DNA of 42,790 nt from a virus. The notes below the pieces were generated by a model that saw only the letters and a program-made list of their open reading frames with translations, did no database searches and was not told the DNA's origin. Shown in pieces: positions 29,809-38,643 of the stretch. The stretch spans positions 1-42,790 of the IMG/VR virus record IMGVR_UViG_3300028920_000132; one strand, written 5' to 3'. Made by a program: the position numbers and the translations under genes. Each line of letters opens with the position of its first letter. The stretch's first letter is position 1.

Positions 29809-31842
29809 ATGGCTGATTCAAAATTTGGAGGTTTAACAGAAGCCACTGCTTTAAACTCAACAGATGAGTTTTGTTTGTCGCTTACAGGTTCTAATGGTAG
29901 TAGAAAGATAACTACTACTAATTTATTCGGTACAATACCAGTAGCGGTAACTATGGGTAGTGCTACTGTGGATAGTGGTACTTTTACCATGATTAAAGGA
30001 GCACAAACAGGAGATCCACAGGTACAGTTTGCTTTAAGTGCAGATGCTTTAGGTAACTTCTCCACTACTGCTGATACAGGAGAAATACAACTTAATGCTA
30101 AGACAAATATAAGACTATATAATGATAGTGTTAATTATGCTACATTAGCAGGTGGTGACTTTTATTTAGGTACTTCTGCTGTTGATACTGGTAGTTTTGT
30201 TATGATTAAGGGTGCCCAGACAGGTGATCCACAGTTCAGTATCAGTCTTAGTGCAGATGCTAATGGTGACACTACATTTGTTGCTGATACTGGTGACGTT
30301 ATAATGGAAGCTGGTAGTGGCAGAAACTATGGTGTAGTTAATGGTACTTTTGTAGCAGGTAGTTATAACGGCGATTTCAATATTATACATACCACCACTA
30401 AAGCCACATTATATATGGATACTTATGATGCTGGTACTGAAGGCAGTAGATTATATTTTCAACGATCAGATTCAGATACTTGCGGTACTCTTGCACAGAC
30501 AGATTCAGGAGACATTTTAGGTGACATAAACTGGTTAGGTGTAACTACCGGATCAGCTAGAGGGTTAGGTGCAATAATCAGAGCTACACAAGACGGTACG
30601 TCTGGCGGTACTTATGTTCCAACTAACCTTGAACTTAGGACACATTCTGATAGTGCGGCTAATAGTAATCAGTTAGTGTTACACAATGATGGTAAAGTAT
30701 GTATAGGTGATGATGGTACATATTCTACTGGTGACTTTAATGTATTAAAAGGTGGTGGCGGTGGAGTAGATGTAGCTTTTGATAGTTATGATTCTACTCC
30801 GGGTGACGATACTACAATATTTTTAAGACACTCAAAATCTTCAACATTAGGTACTAAAACACGAACTATTGATGGAGACGGATTAGGTAAAATTATCTGG
30901 CAAGGTGTAAGTGCAGGTGGAGCGTTTATAGATAGTTTTTCCATGAAAGTATTACAAGACGGTGCAACAGATACTTATGCACCTAGTAACCTTATTTTAG
31001 AAACTTATTCTGATACTGCACTTAATAGCAACCAGTTAGTACTAGATAGCAATGGTGACGTTTATGGTCATACATCAGCTATATCTAACCAACATAAAGA
31101 AATAGGTATACTCCTAGACGAACTAACGTCTCCAGTAGCAATAGTAGGGTTTACTGGTACAGGTGCAGATACCGCAACTGAATCAGGTTATGAGAGTGGA
31201 GCTGGTCGTACATGGACATACTCAGGCGGGTTAGCTACTGACAAGATATTTAAAGGACAGACCTATGTGTATAGTTTTGATGGTACTGACAGTTACTTAT
31301 CCACACCTGATACGGCTGATATGAGTTTTGATGATAGTGGTGCTAATCCTGTTTCGATGGGTGGTTGGGTACAAGTAACTGATGGTGGTGTACAAACCAT
31401 AATATCTAAATGGGATGAAACTACAGGTTCTGAACTCAGAGAATGGATGTTTTTATTAGCTAGTACCGAAAAACTAAATATCTTATTATACGATGAATCA
31501 GCAAATGTACAATGTTCTTCTATAACAGACGCAGCATTATCATTAGGTTGGCATCATGTAGTTGTCGTATATGACAGTACAGGTGGTGCTACTGCTGCTA
31601 ATGGTATAACTTTTTATGTAGATGGTGTAGCAGTAGCAAGTACACCGACTAATAATGGTAGTTATGTGGCTATGGAGAATACTGCGTCATTACCTTTTGT
31701 TGGTGCTATAACAGGTACTAGCGGTTCGAATAATTATGAATTTGCTGGCGACATGGGCAGACTATTCGTAACCCCAGAAGAACTAAGTGCAGCTACTGTA
31801 TGGAAACTGTATGAAAAAACTAGAGGGTTCTATAACGTATAA
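29809..31842 (+). CDS. Tail fibre / appendage with LamG-like domain
   Basis: 677 residues. The N-terminal part has two copies of a module with MIKGAQTGDPQ and LSADA..TADTGEI (about residues 60-100 and 110-160); later a second pair (TRATQDGTSGGTYVPTNLEL and KVLQDGATDTYAPSNLILE) shows more internal duplication. The C terminus (residues about 490-670) is a concanavalin/LamG-type jelly roll: YSFDGTDSYLSTPDTADMSF and WHHVVVVYDSTGG. Such domains bind sugars, so this is the best receptor-binding candidate. AAGGAG precedes the ATG. Confidence 0.8.
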   Translation: MADSKFGGLTEATALNSTDEFCLSLTGSNGSRKITTTNLFGTIPVAVTMGSATVDSGTFTMIKGAQTGDPQVQFALSADALGNFSTTADTGEIQLNAKTNIRLYNDSVNYATLAGGDFYLGTSAVDTGSFVMIKGAQTGDPQFSISLSADANGDTTFVADTGDVIMEAGSGRNYGVVNGTFVAGSYNGDFNIIHTTTKATLYMDTYDAGTEGSRLYFQRSDSDTCGTLAQTDSGDILGDINWLGVTTGSARGLGAIIRATQDGTSGGTYVPTNLELRTHSDSAANSNQLVLHNDGKVCIGDDGTYSTGDFNVLKGGGGGVDVAFDSYDSTPGDDTTIFLRHSKSSTLGTKTRTIDGDGLGKIIWQGVSAGGAFIDSFSMKVLQDGATDTYAPSNLILETYSDTALNSNQLVLDSNGDVYGHTSAISNQHKEIGILLDELTSPVAIVGFTGTGADTATESGYESGAGRTWTYSGGLATDKIFKGQTYVYSFDGTDSYLSTPDTADMSFDDSGANPVSMGGWVQVTDGGVQTIISKWDETTGSELREWMFLLASTEKLNILLYDESANVQCSSITDAALSLGWHHVVVVYDSTGGATAANGITFYVDGVAVASTPTNNGSYVAMENTASLPFVGAITGTSGSNNYEFAGDMGRLFVTPEELSAATVWKLYEKTRGFYNV

Positions 31843-31854
31843 AGGAGACTAATC

Positions 31855-31959
31855 ATGGCAAGAACAGGTAAAAAAGGCGATTGTGGCGGTACACCAAGAG
31901 TAGGTAAAAAAGGCGACTCCAAACCATCTAGAGGTGGTAGAGGTCGTAGAGGAAAATAA
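31855..31959 (+). CDS. Very basic 34-residue protein
   Basis: MARTGKKGDCGGTPRVGKKG to GGRGRRGK; about a third Lys or Arg, otherwise Gly, no hydrophobic core. AAAGGAGA ahead of ATG 31855. Likely binds DNA or another virion part. Contains an internal repeat (GKKGD twice). Confidence 0.6.
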   Translation: MARTGKKGDCGGTPRVGKKGDSKPSRGGRGRRGK

Positions 31960-31987
31960 AGTATTAAATTAAAGAAAGGATTAAATC

Positions 31988-32224
31988 ATGCCAAGTTATA
32001 TAAGTAAAGGTGGTAACTGGACGATGGTAGCTAAAGATAAGAAAGCAGAATATAAAGACGAACCTAAAACAGTTAAACCAGAAATTAAAGTTGAAACGGT
32101 AAAGGTAGAAGAAATTAAACCAGAACAACCTAAACTAACTAAACCTAAACGTAAACGTAGAACTAAGAAACAGATAGAAGAAGATAAGTTAAAAGAAAAA
32201 TCCAACACTAATTCTAACCAGTAA
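31988..32224 (+). CDS. Small Lys/Pro-rich protein
   Basis: 78 residues, MPSYISKGGNWTMVAKDKKA then KVETVKVEEIKPEQPKLTKP-type repeats and a basic end. Probably disordered. AAAGGAT ahead of the ATG. Function unknown; virion or DNA-associated role possible. Confidence 0.65.
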   Translation: MPSYISKGGNWTMVAKDKKAEYKDEPKTVKPEIKVETVKVEEIKPEQPKLTKPKRKRRTKKQIEEDKLKEKSNTNSNQ

Positions 32225-32279
32225 GTTACTGGAGATAAGTGTTAAGTAACTTAAGTAACTAAAGTAAAGGAGTTAAACC
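32225..32279 (+). repeat. Short TAAGTAACT repeats
   Basis: TAAGTAACT occurs twice in tandem and its inverse AGTTACT just before. The repeats resemble those at 38206 and 23150 and lie between genes of the late operon. Confidence 0.5.
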
Positions 32280-32711
32280 ATGAGTCCAAGATTCATATCA
32301 GACGAAGGAATATTTGTACCAGCAAAAGAGAAAGTAGCGTTAGAACGTGTTAATGAAGAAACAGGAGAGGTAGAACCGTATATCTATGAAGGTCCTGATC
32401 GTGCAGCATTACAAATGCTTAAAGAACTAGACTTAGAAGAACAAGGGTATATGGGTCAACATTTCAGTGAAAATTTAGAACTGTTTGAACTTGCACGTAT
32501 GCGAGGATACAATTCAGTTGAAGAATATGTTGAACGGTTAGGGTACAACTCAAATAAAGCTAAAGAACTAGCAGCTAAATATAAAGAAAAATATTATACT
32601 CATAGACCGCCAGTTAAAGTTAAAGGTAAAAAGTTTAAAGGCGGTGGTGTTAACACTGCCGGTACTGGTGGTGACCGTGAAGGTGGGTTTGGTGAGTTAC
32701 CTGAAGAGTAA
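32280..32711 (+). CDS. Hypothetical virion-associated protein
   Basis: 143 residues, MSPRFISDEGIFVPAKEKVA, DRAALQMLKELDLEEQGYMG and a basic C-terminal tail with Gly-rich end. Located between fibre genes. No family recognised, though DRAALxMLKELD-type segments occur in phage head/tail assembly proteins. Confidence 0.65.
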   Translation: MSPRFISDEGIFVPAKEKVALERVNEETGEVEPYIYEGPDRAALQMLKELDLEEQGYMGQHFSENLELFELARMRGYNSVEEYVERLGYNSNKAKELAAKYKEKYYTHRPPVKVKGKKFKGGGVNTAGTGGDREGGFGELPEE

Positions 32712-32728
32712 AGGATAAAGGATAAAAC

Positions 32729-32998
32729 ATGGCTAACAAAACTGCAACAACAACTGCAACTTTAATAGTACCTTCAAACGCTAAACGTGTGAGTATTATC
32801 ATGGAAAACGAAGGTGCTAGTGACGTGTATATTGGTAAAGACAACACTGTAACTGCAGCTAACGGAGTTAAGATGGTAGTTGAAGGTACGTTCACTGAAG
32901 ATGGTGCAGGTACGCCAGTATATAAAGGTGACATATACGGTATAACCAGTGCAGGTACAGCAGACGTAAGGTACTGGGAACGGGAGGCTAACCACTAA
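32729..32998 (+). CDS. Small beta protein before second fibre
   Basis: 89 residues, MANKTATTTATLIVPSNAKR, all-beta. Stop overlaps the next ATG (TAATG). Common type of minor structural protein next to fibre genes in podoviruses. Function unknown. Confidence 0.65.
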   Translation: MANKTATTTATLIVPSNAKRVSIIMENEGASDVYIGKDNTVTAANGVKMVVEGTFTEDGAGTPVYKGDIYGITSAGTADVRYWEREANH

Positions 32999-34779
32999 TG
33001 GGTATATTGCTTAACAATAGTTTAACTAAATCAGAAGGTGATGACAGGTACCTAAAACTGGACTGTTCTAACGATCCTTTAACTAATCCTTTAGATTTAC
33101 CATGTATATATAATTCATTAGGCGATTTAAAACTAATGCCCGATATACAAGGTGATATTGTTTTGTTTGGTGATACTGATACAGCAGGTGACGGCAAAAA
33201 ACTTACTATATATCGTAAAAGTGCAGCTGGTGTAGGTGATATTAACTTAGATATTTATTGTGCATCTGACGAAGATTTTCAAATCCATAGTTCATGGGAT
33301 TTAGATATAACAGCAGATGCTTTAATGTATATAACAGCCGATTCGACTAGCATAGACGCAACTGTCGGGTTCTTTAGATTAAGCCCTAGTGCAACAGCAG
33401 ATATAGACTGTTTCAGTGAAGCTGATGTAGCTAACGCATCTGACGGTAAATCGTTCTATATCCATCGTAAAGCTGCAGAAGGCGACACATATTTCCAGAT
33501 ATATGGAGATGATGATGCGCAAACAGGTATCTTAGATTATAGTGGTGGTGATATTTCGTTTGTAGATACTAACCTATACACAACAGGACTGTTAGGTATA
33601 GGCAGTATATACGGTGCTAATCAACGCATGACTTTAACTTTAGAGGCAACTGATACGCATGGGATCTTAATTGACGGTGCGACAACTGACTCGACAGCTA
33701 CAGGCACAACTTACGGTACACATCTTGACAAAGACATAAACTCAGCTAGTGGTACGCATATAGGTCATAAAGTAGATTTAGATTTTGCTACTACTAGCGG
33801 TATAGGTAACTTAGGTTATGGATTCTGGTCAGATGTGTCAAGAGATGCTGGAGCAAGTTATTCTGATACTTTAGGGATAGGTAAAATGGCAGGTGTTATA
33901 GCTACTGTTACGTCTACTGGTGTAGGTTACGAAAACACAGGTACGGTTAATAGAACTATTGTCAACGATGGCGTAACTGGTACTGTGACAACTTCTGGTA
34001 CGATGACTCAAAGCAGTACAGGTACGATAACCAACTATGCTAGAGGTGGTGTTTTCTCAGCTAATAACTCTGCGTTAGGAGATGTAACTACTTTAACTTA
34101 TGGAGTTTCCGCAACCGCTACTGGTAACACAGGTGGTACAAGTACAGCTTATGGTATATATTCTAAAGCTTCTGGTGCAGACACTAACTATGCAGGATAT
34201 TTCGATGGTATGGTAACATTAAAAGAAAACACTCTTGTAACAACTCCAGTAGCTGGTACGTTTGAGTTTGCTAACGATAGAATGTATGTTACTAATTTCT
34301 GTACTCAAAGATCAATAGATAGAACAAGTGACGTTATAACATCAACCACTACAGTTACCAACACAACTACAGAAACTATAATCTATACTGGAGAAATAGG
34401 TGCAGATTGTTTAAAAGTAGGTAACATACTTAAACTACATTGTGACGGTGTGTTGAGTAACGATAGTGCTGCTGATGATATAACTGTTAAGATATATATA
34501 GGTACAACTGAAGTGTTAAGTTTTGATCCTCCTATTGGTAACGTAACAGACGCACATTGGCATATGAACGGTAACATGACCGTAAGAACAGTTGGTGCAG
34601 GTGGTACTATGGCTTATCATTTAGATTTTAATTTAGCCGATAACGATACTGAAATCATAGGTACCGACACTCTTGACACTACTGCATCGTTAGACTTTAC
34701 AGTTACAGTAACTTGGGATAACGCTAAAGAAGACAACACTATAAGTATATATCAAGGTTTTACTGAATGGAAAAACTAA
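32998..34779 (+). CDS. Second tail appendage protein
   Basis: 593 residues, all-beta, Gly/Thr/Asp-rich, with the N-terminal MGILLNNSLTKSEGDDRYLK of fibre-type attachment domains. Centre GTTYGTHLDKDINSASGTHI-type repeats suggest beta-helical or triple-strand fold; C-terminal domain ends ISIYQGFTEWKN. Probably an elongated appendage. No peptidoglycan or sugar hydrolase motif seen. Confidence 0.7.
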   Translation: MGILLNNSLTKSEGDDRYLKLDCSNDPLTNPLDLPCIYNSLGDLKLMPDIQGDIVLFGDTDTAGDGKKLTIYRKSAAGVGDINLDIYCASDEDFQIHSSWDLDITADALMYITADSTSIDATVGFFRLSPSATADIDCFSEADVANASDGKSFYIHRKAAEGDTYFQIYGDDDAQTGILDYSGGDISFVDTNLYTTGLLGIGSIYGANQRMTLTLEATDTHGILIDGATTDSTATGTTYGTHLDKDINSASGTHIGHKVDLDFATTSGIGNLGYGFWSDVSRDAGASYSDTLGIGKMAGVIATVTSTGVGYENTGTVNRTIVNDGVTGTVTTSGTMTQSSTGTITNYARGGVFSANNSALGDVTTLTYGVSATATGNTGGTSTAYGIYSKASGADTNYAGYFDGMVTLKENTLVTTPVAGTFEFANDRMYVTNFCTQRSIDRTSDVITSTTTVTNTTTETIIYTGEIGADCLKVGNILKLHCDGVLSNDSAADDITVKIYIGTTEVLSFDPPIGNVTDAHWHMNGNMTVRTVGAGGTMAYHLDFNLADNDTEIIGTDTLDTTASLDFTVTVTWDNAKEDNTISIYQGFTEWKN

Positions 34780-34799
34780 TAATGTATAAGGATAAAACT

Positions 34800-35087
34800 A
34801 TGAATCAAGAAAACAAAGATTGTATGTTACATAGAGACAAAATACATCAATTAGAACTTAACATGACAGAACTTAAAACAGACATTAAACATATACGTAA
34901 CAGAATAGATGACGGTCTTAGCAACACAATAACTAAAGTATACGACACAATAATCCACCTATCTCCACAGGTAGACAAAAACACTAAGATAAGCAACCAT
35001 ATAATAACGGCTGTATTTAGCATAGTATCTGTTAGCGTGATAGGTGGAATTATAACTTTAATGTGGTATTTTGCTACTAAACAATAA
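34800..35087 (+). CDS. Coiled coil with C-terminal membrane helix (holin-like)
   Basis: 95 residues from ATG 34800 (AAGGATA at good spacing); earlier ATG codons at 34767 and 34782 lack sites. MNQENKDCMLHRDKIHQLEL is coiled coil, then a single hydrophobic segment IITAVFSIVSVSVIGGIITL to ATKQ. Domain order as in XhlA-like membrane-associated lysis proteins. Its neighbour is another small membrane protein, so a lysis or ejection role is plausible. Confidence 0.6.
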   Translation: MNQENKDCMLHRDKIHQLELNMTELKTDIKHIRNRIDDGLSNTITKVYDTIIHLSPQVDKNTKISNHIITAVFSIVSVSVIGGIITLMWYFATKQ

Positions 35088-35113
35088 ACTGGAATAAAAT
35101 AAGGAGAACTAAA

Positions 35114-35278
35114 ATGGATTGGATTAAATCTCATTGGGCAGAAATAGGTGTTATAGTGTTATATCTACACACTTTTCTAAAAGCTATAGCTAGAATAACA
35201 GCTACTAAAAAAGACGATATGATAATGGACAAGATAGGTTCAGTAATAGCTTATTTATTCGGTAAAGACCCAAAGTAA
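35114..35278 (+). CDS. Small membrane protein ending at a frameshift signal
   Basis: 54 residues, MDWIKSHWAEIGVIVLYLHT then FLKAIARITATKKDD and GSVIAYLFGKDPK. AAGGAG ahead of ATG 35114. Common type of phage small membrane protein next to holin-like genes. The stop TAA directly follows a C-CCA-AAG heptamer and a stem-loop, so a fraction of ribosomes may read on in the -1 frame (next entry) to give a 108-residue product. Confidence 0.7.
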   Translation: MDWIKSHWAEIGVIVLYLHTFLKAIARITATKKDDMIMDKIGSVIAYLFGKDPK

Positions 35279-35319
35279 TTAAGCGGAGACCACCGTTTTT
35301 AATACGTACGGCACTCCGC
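35269..35319 (+). promoter_or_regulatory. -1 frameshift signal: slippery heptamer plus stem-loop
   Basis: Heptamer C CCA AAG (X XXY YYZ) in zero frame at 35269-35275; stop codon at 35276; 7-base spacer; stem GCGGAG (35283-35288) with CTCCGC (35314-35319), inner pairs CCGT (35293-35296) with ACGG (35308-35311). Spacer length and stem are those of classical programmed -1 sites. No T run, so not a terminator. Confidence 0.65.
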
Positions 35320-35439
35320 ATAATAGAGACAGGTGAAATACCGTTTTGGCTTAAACTGTTACTTAACGTTAAGTTTGGTAAGTTTAAAACACCTTCAGGA
35401 ATAGAGTATGAAGGTATAAAAATAGAATTTAAATGGTAA
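35276..35439 (+). CDS. Probable -1 frameshift extension, 54 residues
   Basis: This frame holds VIKRRPPFLIRTALRIIETG, EIPFWLKLLLNVKFG, then a strand-rich end (GIEYEGIKIEFKW), a typical protein composition, but it has no ATG, GTG or TTG codon anywhere before its stop at 35437-35439. It is reached only by slipping at C-CCA-AAG (35269-35275). It then joins the small membrane protein at KDPK. The stop lies 11 bases before the tail adaptor gene, whose ribosome-binding site GGAG lies in between. Without shift the frame is not expressed, barring a rare ATT or ATA start. Confidence 0.6.
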
Positions 35440-35449
35440 GGAGAACATT

Positions 35450-36676
35450 ATGTTTGTTTTCAGTGAATTACAAAATGAAGTTAAACGTGGTGCTGTTAGG
35501 GATAAGTCAGGTACCGAATTCGATACTGCTGTTAAAAGTGCTATTAACAGAGCTATTAACAGGTTAAGTAGAGAATGTAGGTGGCGACCGTTACGTAAAG
35601 AATCCAGTTTCAACACTGTGACTAGTTATAGTGAAGGGTCAGGTGCAGTAAGTGTAACTGAAGATTCAGCTAACGTTACCGTAACTGGTGCTACGTTTGT
35701 AACAGACGATATTAAAGTTGGTAGACGTATAAATATAGGTGGTAGCAGTAAAAACTACCGTATATCTACCATAACAGGTGAAACTACATTAACACTTAAC
35801 CAAGCGTATGATGGCGATACTGATACTGCTGAAACTTACAGTATACTGGCACAAGGTAGGTATAACTTACCTATACAAGCTAGTCATCATGTGATTATGT
35901 GGCATGAACAGTATGGTAACCCACATCAGATGAACTATATCACTAGCCAACAATCGTTTGGATATGGGTTAGAAGAAGATACTGAAAGTATACCTACATA
36001 TTACCGTATGTGGGGTGCAGATTCTACACTTATGCAACCTCGTCAAGCCAGTACTATAAGTATAGTTTCCAGTAGTGCTAGTGATACTACTCAAACAATA
36101 ACTATATTCGGTACAGTGAGTAACTATCCTGATTACGAAACTATTAACCTTAACGGTACCACTACTGCTACTGGTAGTAAAAGTTTTTCTGCAGTTGATA
36201 GAATAGTGTCTAACAGTACCGCTAGAGTAGGTAGAGTTACCGTATCGGCTAATTCAGGTAACGATACTTTAGCAGTGTTGCCAGTAGGTGCTACTACACG
36301 TGAAGTTAAATATTATAAAGTGGATATAAGACCTCTGCCATCAGCAGTGTTCCCGATGTTTGTGTATTATTATAAGATACCTTATATGTTAGTTAACGAT
36401 CAAGACGTACATGAGTTAGGTAGCGATTTCGATAACGCTATAATATTCTTAGCTATTGCTATAATGAGAGGTGAAACTAGCCAGAAAGAAAGTACTACTT
36501 ATTTAGGTATGTATAAAGACGAACTTAAAAGTTTAAAGAAATTTTATCTAGACAAAATAGATTGGTTACCTAGACTTAAAGAATCGTCGTTAACGTCTCC
36601 AGTAAGTTATCTGCACCCTGCAGTTAGTTATGCACAGATGGGTAACAATGGTATGTTTGGACCGACAGTTTATTAA
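35450..36676 (+). CDS. Tail adaptor / head-tail connector protein
   Basis: 408 residues. N-terminal helical segment (FSELQNEVKRGAVRDKSGTE, then VKSAINRAINRLSRECRWR) is the form of tail adaptor (gp4/gp11-like) proteins; a long beta-rich insert follows, and the C terminus has an acidic helix pair (GTYLGMYKDELKSLKKFYLD-like). Sits next to the nozzle gene, as in podoviruses. Joins portal to tail. Confidence 0.75.
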   Translation: MFVFSELQNEVKRGAVRDKSGTEFDTAVKSAINRAINRLSRECRWRPLRKESSFNTVTSYSEGSGAVSVTEDSANVTVTGATFVTDDIKVGRRINIGGSSKNYRISTITGETTLTLNQAYDGDTDTAETYSILAQGRYNLPIQASHHVIMWHEQYGNPHQMNYITSQQSFGYGLEEDTESIPTYYRMWGADSTLMQPRQASTISIVSSSASDTTQTITIFGTVSNYPDYETINLNGTTTATGSKSFSAVDRIVSNSTARVGRVTVSANSGNDTLAVLPVGATTREVKYYKVDIRPLPSAVFPMFVYYYKIPYMLVNDQDVHELGSDFDNAIIFLAIAIMRGETSQKESTTYLGMYKDELKSLKKFYLDKIDWLPRLKESSLTSPVSYLHPAVSYAQMGNNGMFGPTVY

Positions 36677-36697
36677 AAGTAAAAAAGGAAAATAGAT

Positions 36698-38209
36698 ATG
36701 GCTAAATATGTTTCAGATAGAGTACCTATAAGTCAACTAAAGTTAGGTGGTGGACTGAACGATACTGCAGGTCCGTTAAGTTTACAAGATAACGAATCTA
36801 GCGGACTGCAAAACGTTGATTTCAATAAGTTCGGTTCAGTGTTTACTCGTAACGGGTACCTTAACCTAACCAGTAGTGCAATAACTGGTACTCCTGATAT
36901 AGACGGGTTATGGTGGTACCAATCAACTGCAGTTGATAAAGCTATAGCTGTTGCAGGTGATAAACTGTATAAGATGGACGATCTTGACGGTACTTGGGAC
37001 GATATCACTGGTGGGTTAACTATAACTGCGGGTAACCATTGCGATTTTGAAAACTTTCTAGACGAAGTGTTGATAACTAACAACAACGATTTACCGTTTA
37101 AATATGACGGGTCAAGTGCAGCTGCTATGACAGTACCTACAGGACTCACTAAATCTAAGTTTGTTTTATCGTTTCAAAACTATACTGTGTTAGGTAACGT
37201 CACAGTATCAGGTACAATACATAAAAGTAGATGGTACTGGTCAACTATAAAAACTATTGATACTTGGAACACTGCAGATTTTATTGAAACTGACAAAAAC
37301 GATGGGCAACAAATAACTGGTATGAAAGTGTTAGGTGACGCTTTATGTGTGTTTAAGGAACGGAAAATATGGGTATACAAATTCACTGGTGAACGTGACG
37401 TACCGTTTGTAGGGTACCGTACAAACTCGTCTGTAGGTTGTGTTGCACCGTGGAGTATACAAGAAGTTGATAATGGGTTAGTGTTCTTATCCTATGATGG
37501 GTTATATTTCTTTGACGGTAATAACTCTTATAAAATAAGTGACCGTATAAACAAAACTATAACAGGACTTAATAGAAGTAATTTCCCTGACGCTGTTAGT
37601 ATGGTACAGAAAGATAAGAACAGGTATATGTTAGCTGTGACTTCTTCAGGTCAAAGCGAGAATGATAAAGTTATAGTTTGGGATTATTTTAATAATGCGT
37701 TTAGTATATATGCTGGTATTGCTGCTAGTAGTATGTGTACATTTTATGTAGACGATATAGATGAGAGACCTTATTTCGGTGATTATGCCGGTTGGACCTA
37801 TAGAATAGATAATGGTATAGACGATTATCCTTTAGGTGTACAGACTGCTATAGACAGTTACTATTACACTAACTGGAAATATTATGGTGATATAGTAGAC
37901 CAGAAAGGTGTGTCGCATGTGTATGTGTATTATCAGTATAGTAACAGTGTGCTTACGTTTGCATATTCTTATGATTTGGAAGAGAACGACCAGTACACTC
38001 AAACATTTAATATGAGTGGTGGTGGTGATGTTTATGGTACCGGAGTTTATGGTACTGCAGTGTATGGCGGGTCTGGTGGTGCTGTAGCTAGACGAGACTT
38101 AACTGGTATGGGTAGAGTTATCAGACTTAAGTTTGCTACTAACACTATAGGTGAAAGTTTTCAGATAGATGGTATAGGTTCTATGATAAATGTTGAGACG
38201 TTTAGTTAA
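36698..38209 (+). CDS. Tail nozzle (P22 gp10-like) beta-propeller protein
   Basis: 503 residues. MAKYVSDRVPISQLKLGGGL and DNESSGLQNVDFNKFGSVFT are the signature start of phage nozzle proteins; repeated blade-like segments (YQSTAVDKAIAVAGDKLYKM, NDLPFKYDGSSAAAMTVPTG, VYKFTGERDVPFVGYRTNSS) suggest a beta-propeller. It closes the tail machine and holds DNA in. AAGGAAAA ahead of the ATG. The match to the nozzle family is one of the surest in the late half. Confidence 0.88.
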   Translation: MAKYVSDRVPISQLKLGGGLNDTAGPLSLQDNESSGLQNVDFNKFGSVFTRNGYLNLTSSAITGTPDIDGLWWYQSTAVDKAIAVAGDKLYKMDDLDGTWDDITGGLTITAGNHCDFENFLDEVLITNNNDLPFKYDGSSAAAMTVPTGLTKSKFVLSFQNYTVLGNVTVSGTIHKSRWYWSTIKTIDTWNTADFIETDKNDGQQITGMKVLGDALCVFKERKIWVYKFTGERDVPFVGYRTNSSVGCVAPWSIQEVDNGLVFLSYDGLYFFDGNNSYKISDRINKTITGLNRSNFPDAVSMVQKDKNRYMLAVTSSGQSENDKVIVWDYFNNAFSIYAGIAASSMCTFYVDDIDERPYFGDYAGWTYRIDNGIDDYPLGVQTAIDSYYYTNWKYYGDIVDQKGVSHVYVYYQYSNSVLTFAYSYDLEENDQYTQTFNMSGGGDVYGTGVYGTAVYGGSGGAVARRDLTGMGRVIRLKFATNTIGESFQIDGIGSMINVETFS

Positions 38210-38245
38210 GCAGTTAAGCAGTTAAGTAATTAAGTAATTAAGCAT
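38206..38245 (+). repeat. Five tandem octamers TTAAG(C/T)A(G/A/T)
   Basis: TTAAGCAG twice, TTAAGTAA twice, TTAAGCAT once, directly abutting, including the stop of the nozzle gene. Tract could be slippage-prone and protein-binding. Confidence 0.8.
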
Positions 38246-38254
38246 AGGAGACAA

Positions 38255-38632
38255 ATGGAAATAGCTAAATCCAGCAGTATGATAAAAGATGTGGGTAACG
38301 TTGAAAGGTTACAAGAATACCTTAACACGTTAGATGGTGATATACGTAACCTGTTTGATTTAACTCAAGGCAGGGTAAGGTTAGGTGACGCGTCAGATGG
38401 TGAGTTAGGTGAAAACGTATCAGGTCAGTTTCAAGTAGTAGCTGATACTGGTGCAGCTGATACAGAATTCACAGTATCGCATGGGTTAGGTGCGGTACCT
38501 ATAGGGTACCTATTACTTAACATAGACAAAGCAGGTGTGGTGTATGATTCCGGTACTGCATGGACTAGTAGTAACGTTTATCTTAAATGTTCAGTAGCTA
38601 ACTGTGCAGTTACGTTATTTCTAATTAAATAA
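38255..38632 (+). CDS. Hypothetical virion protein
   Basis: 125 residues: helical N terminus (MEIAKSSSMIKDVGNVERLQ, LNTLDGDIRNLFDL), then beta-rich C-terminal domain (EFTVSHGLGAVPIGYLLLNI). Typical of small tail-associated proteins. AGGAGA ahead of the ATG. Function unknown. Confidence 0.7.
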   Translation: MEIAKSSSMIKDVGNVERLQEYLNTLDGDIRNLFDLTQGRVRLGDASDGELGENVSGQFQVVADTGAADTEFTVSHGLGAVPIGYLLLNIDKAGVVYDSGTAWTSSNVYLKCSVANCAVTLFLIK

Positions 38633-38643
38633 GGAGTGTTGTG

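Noticed and set aside
35283-35319. Stem-loop as intrinsic terminator
   Set aside because: No T run follows, and its distance from C-CCA-AAG fits a frameshift stimulator better.
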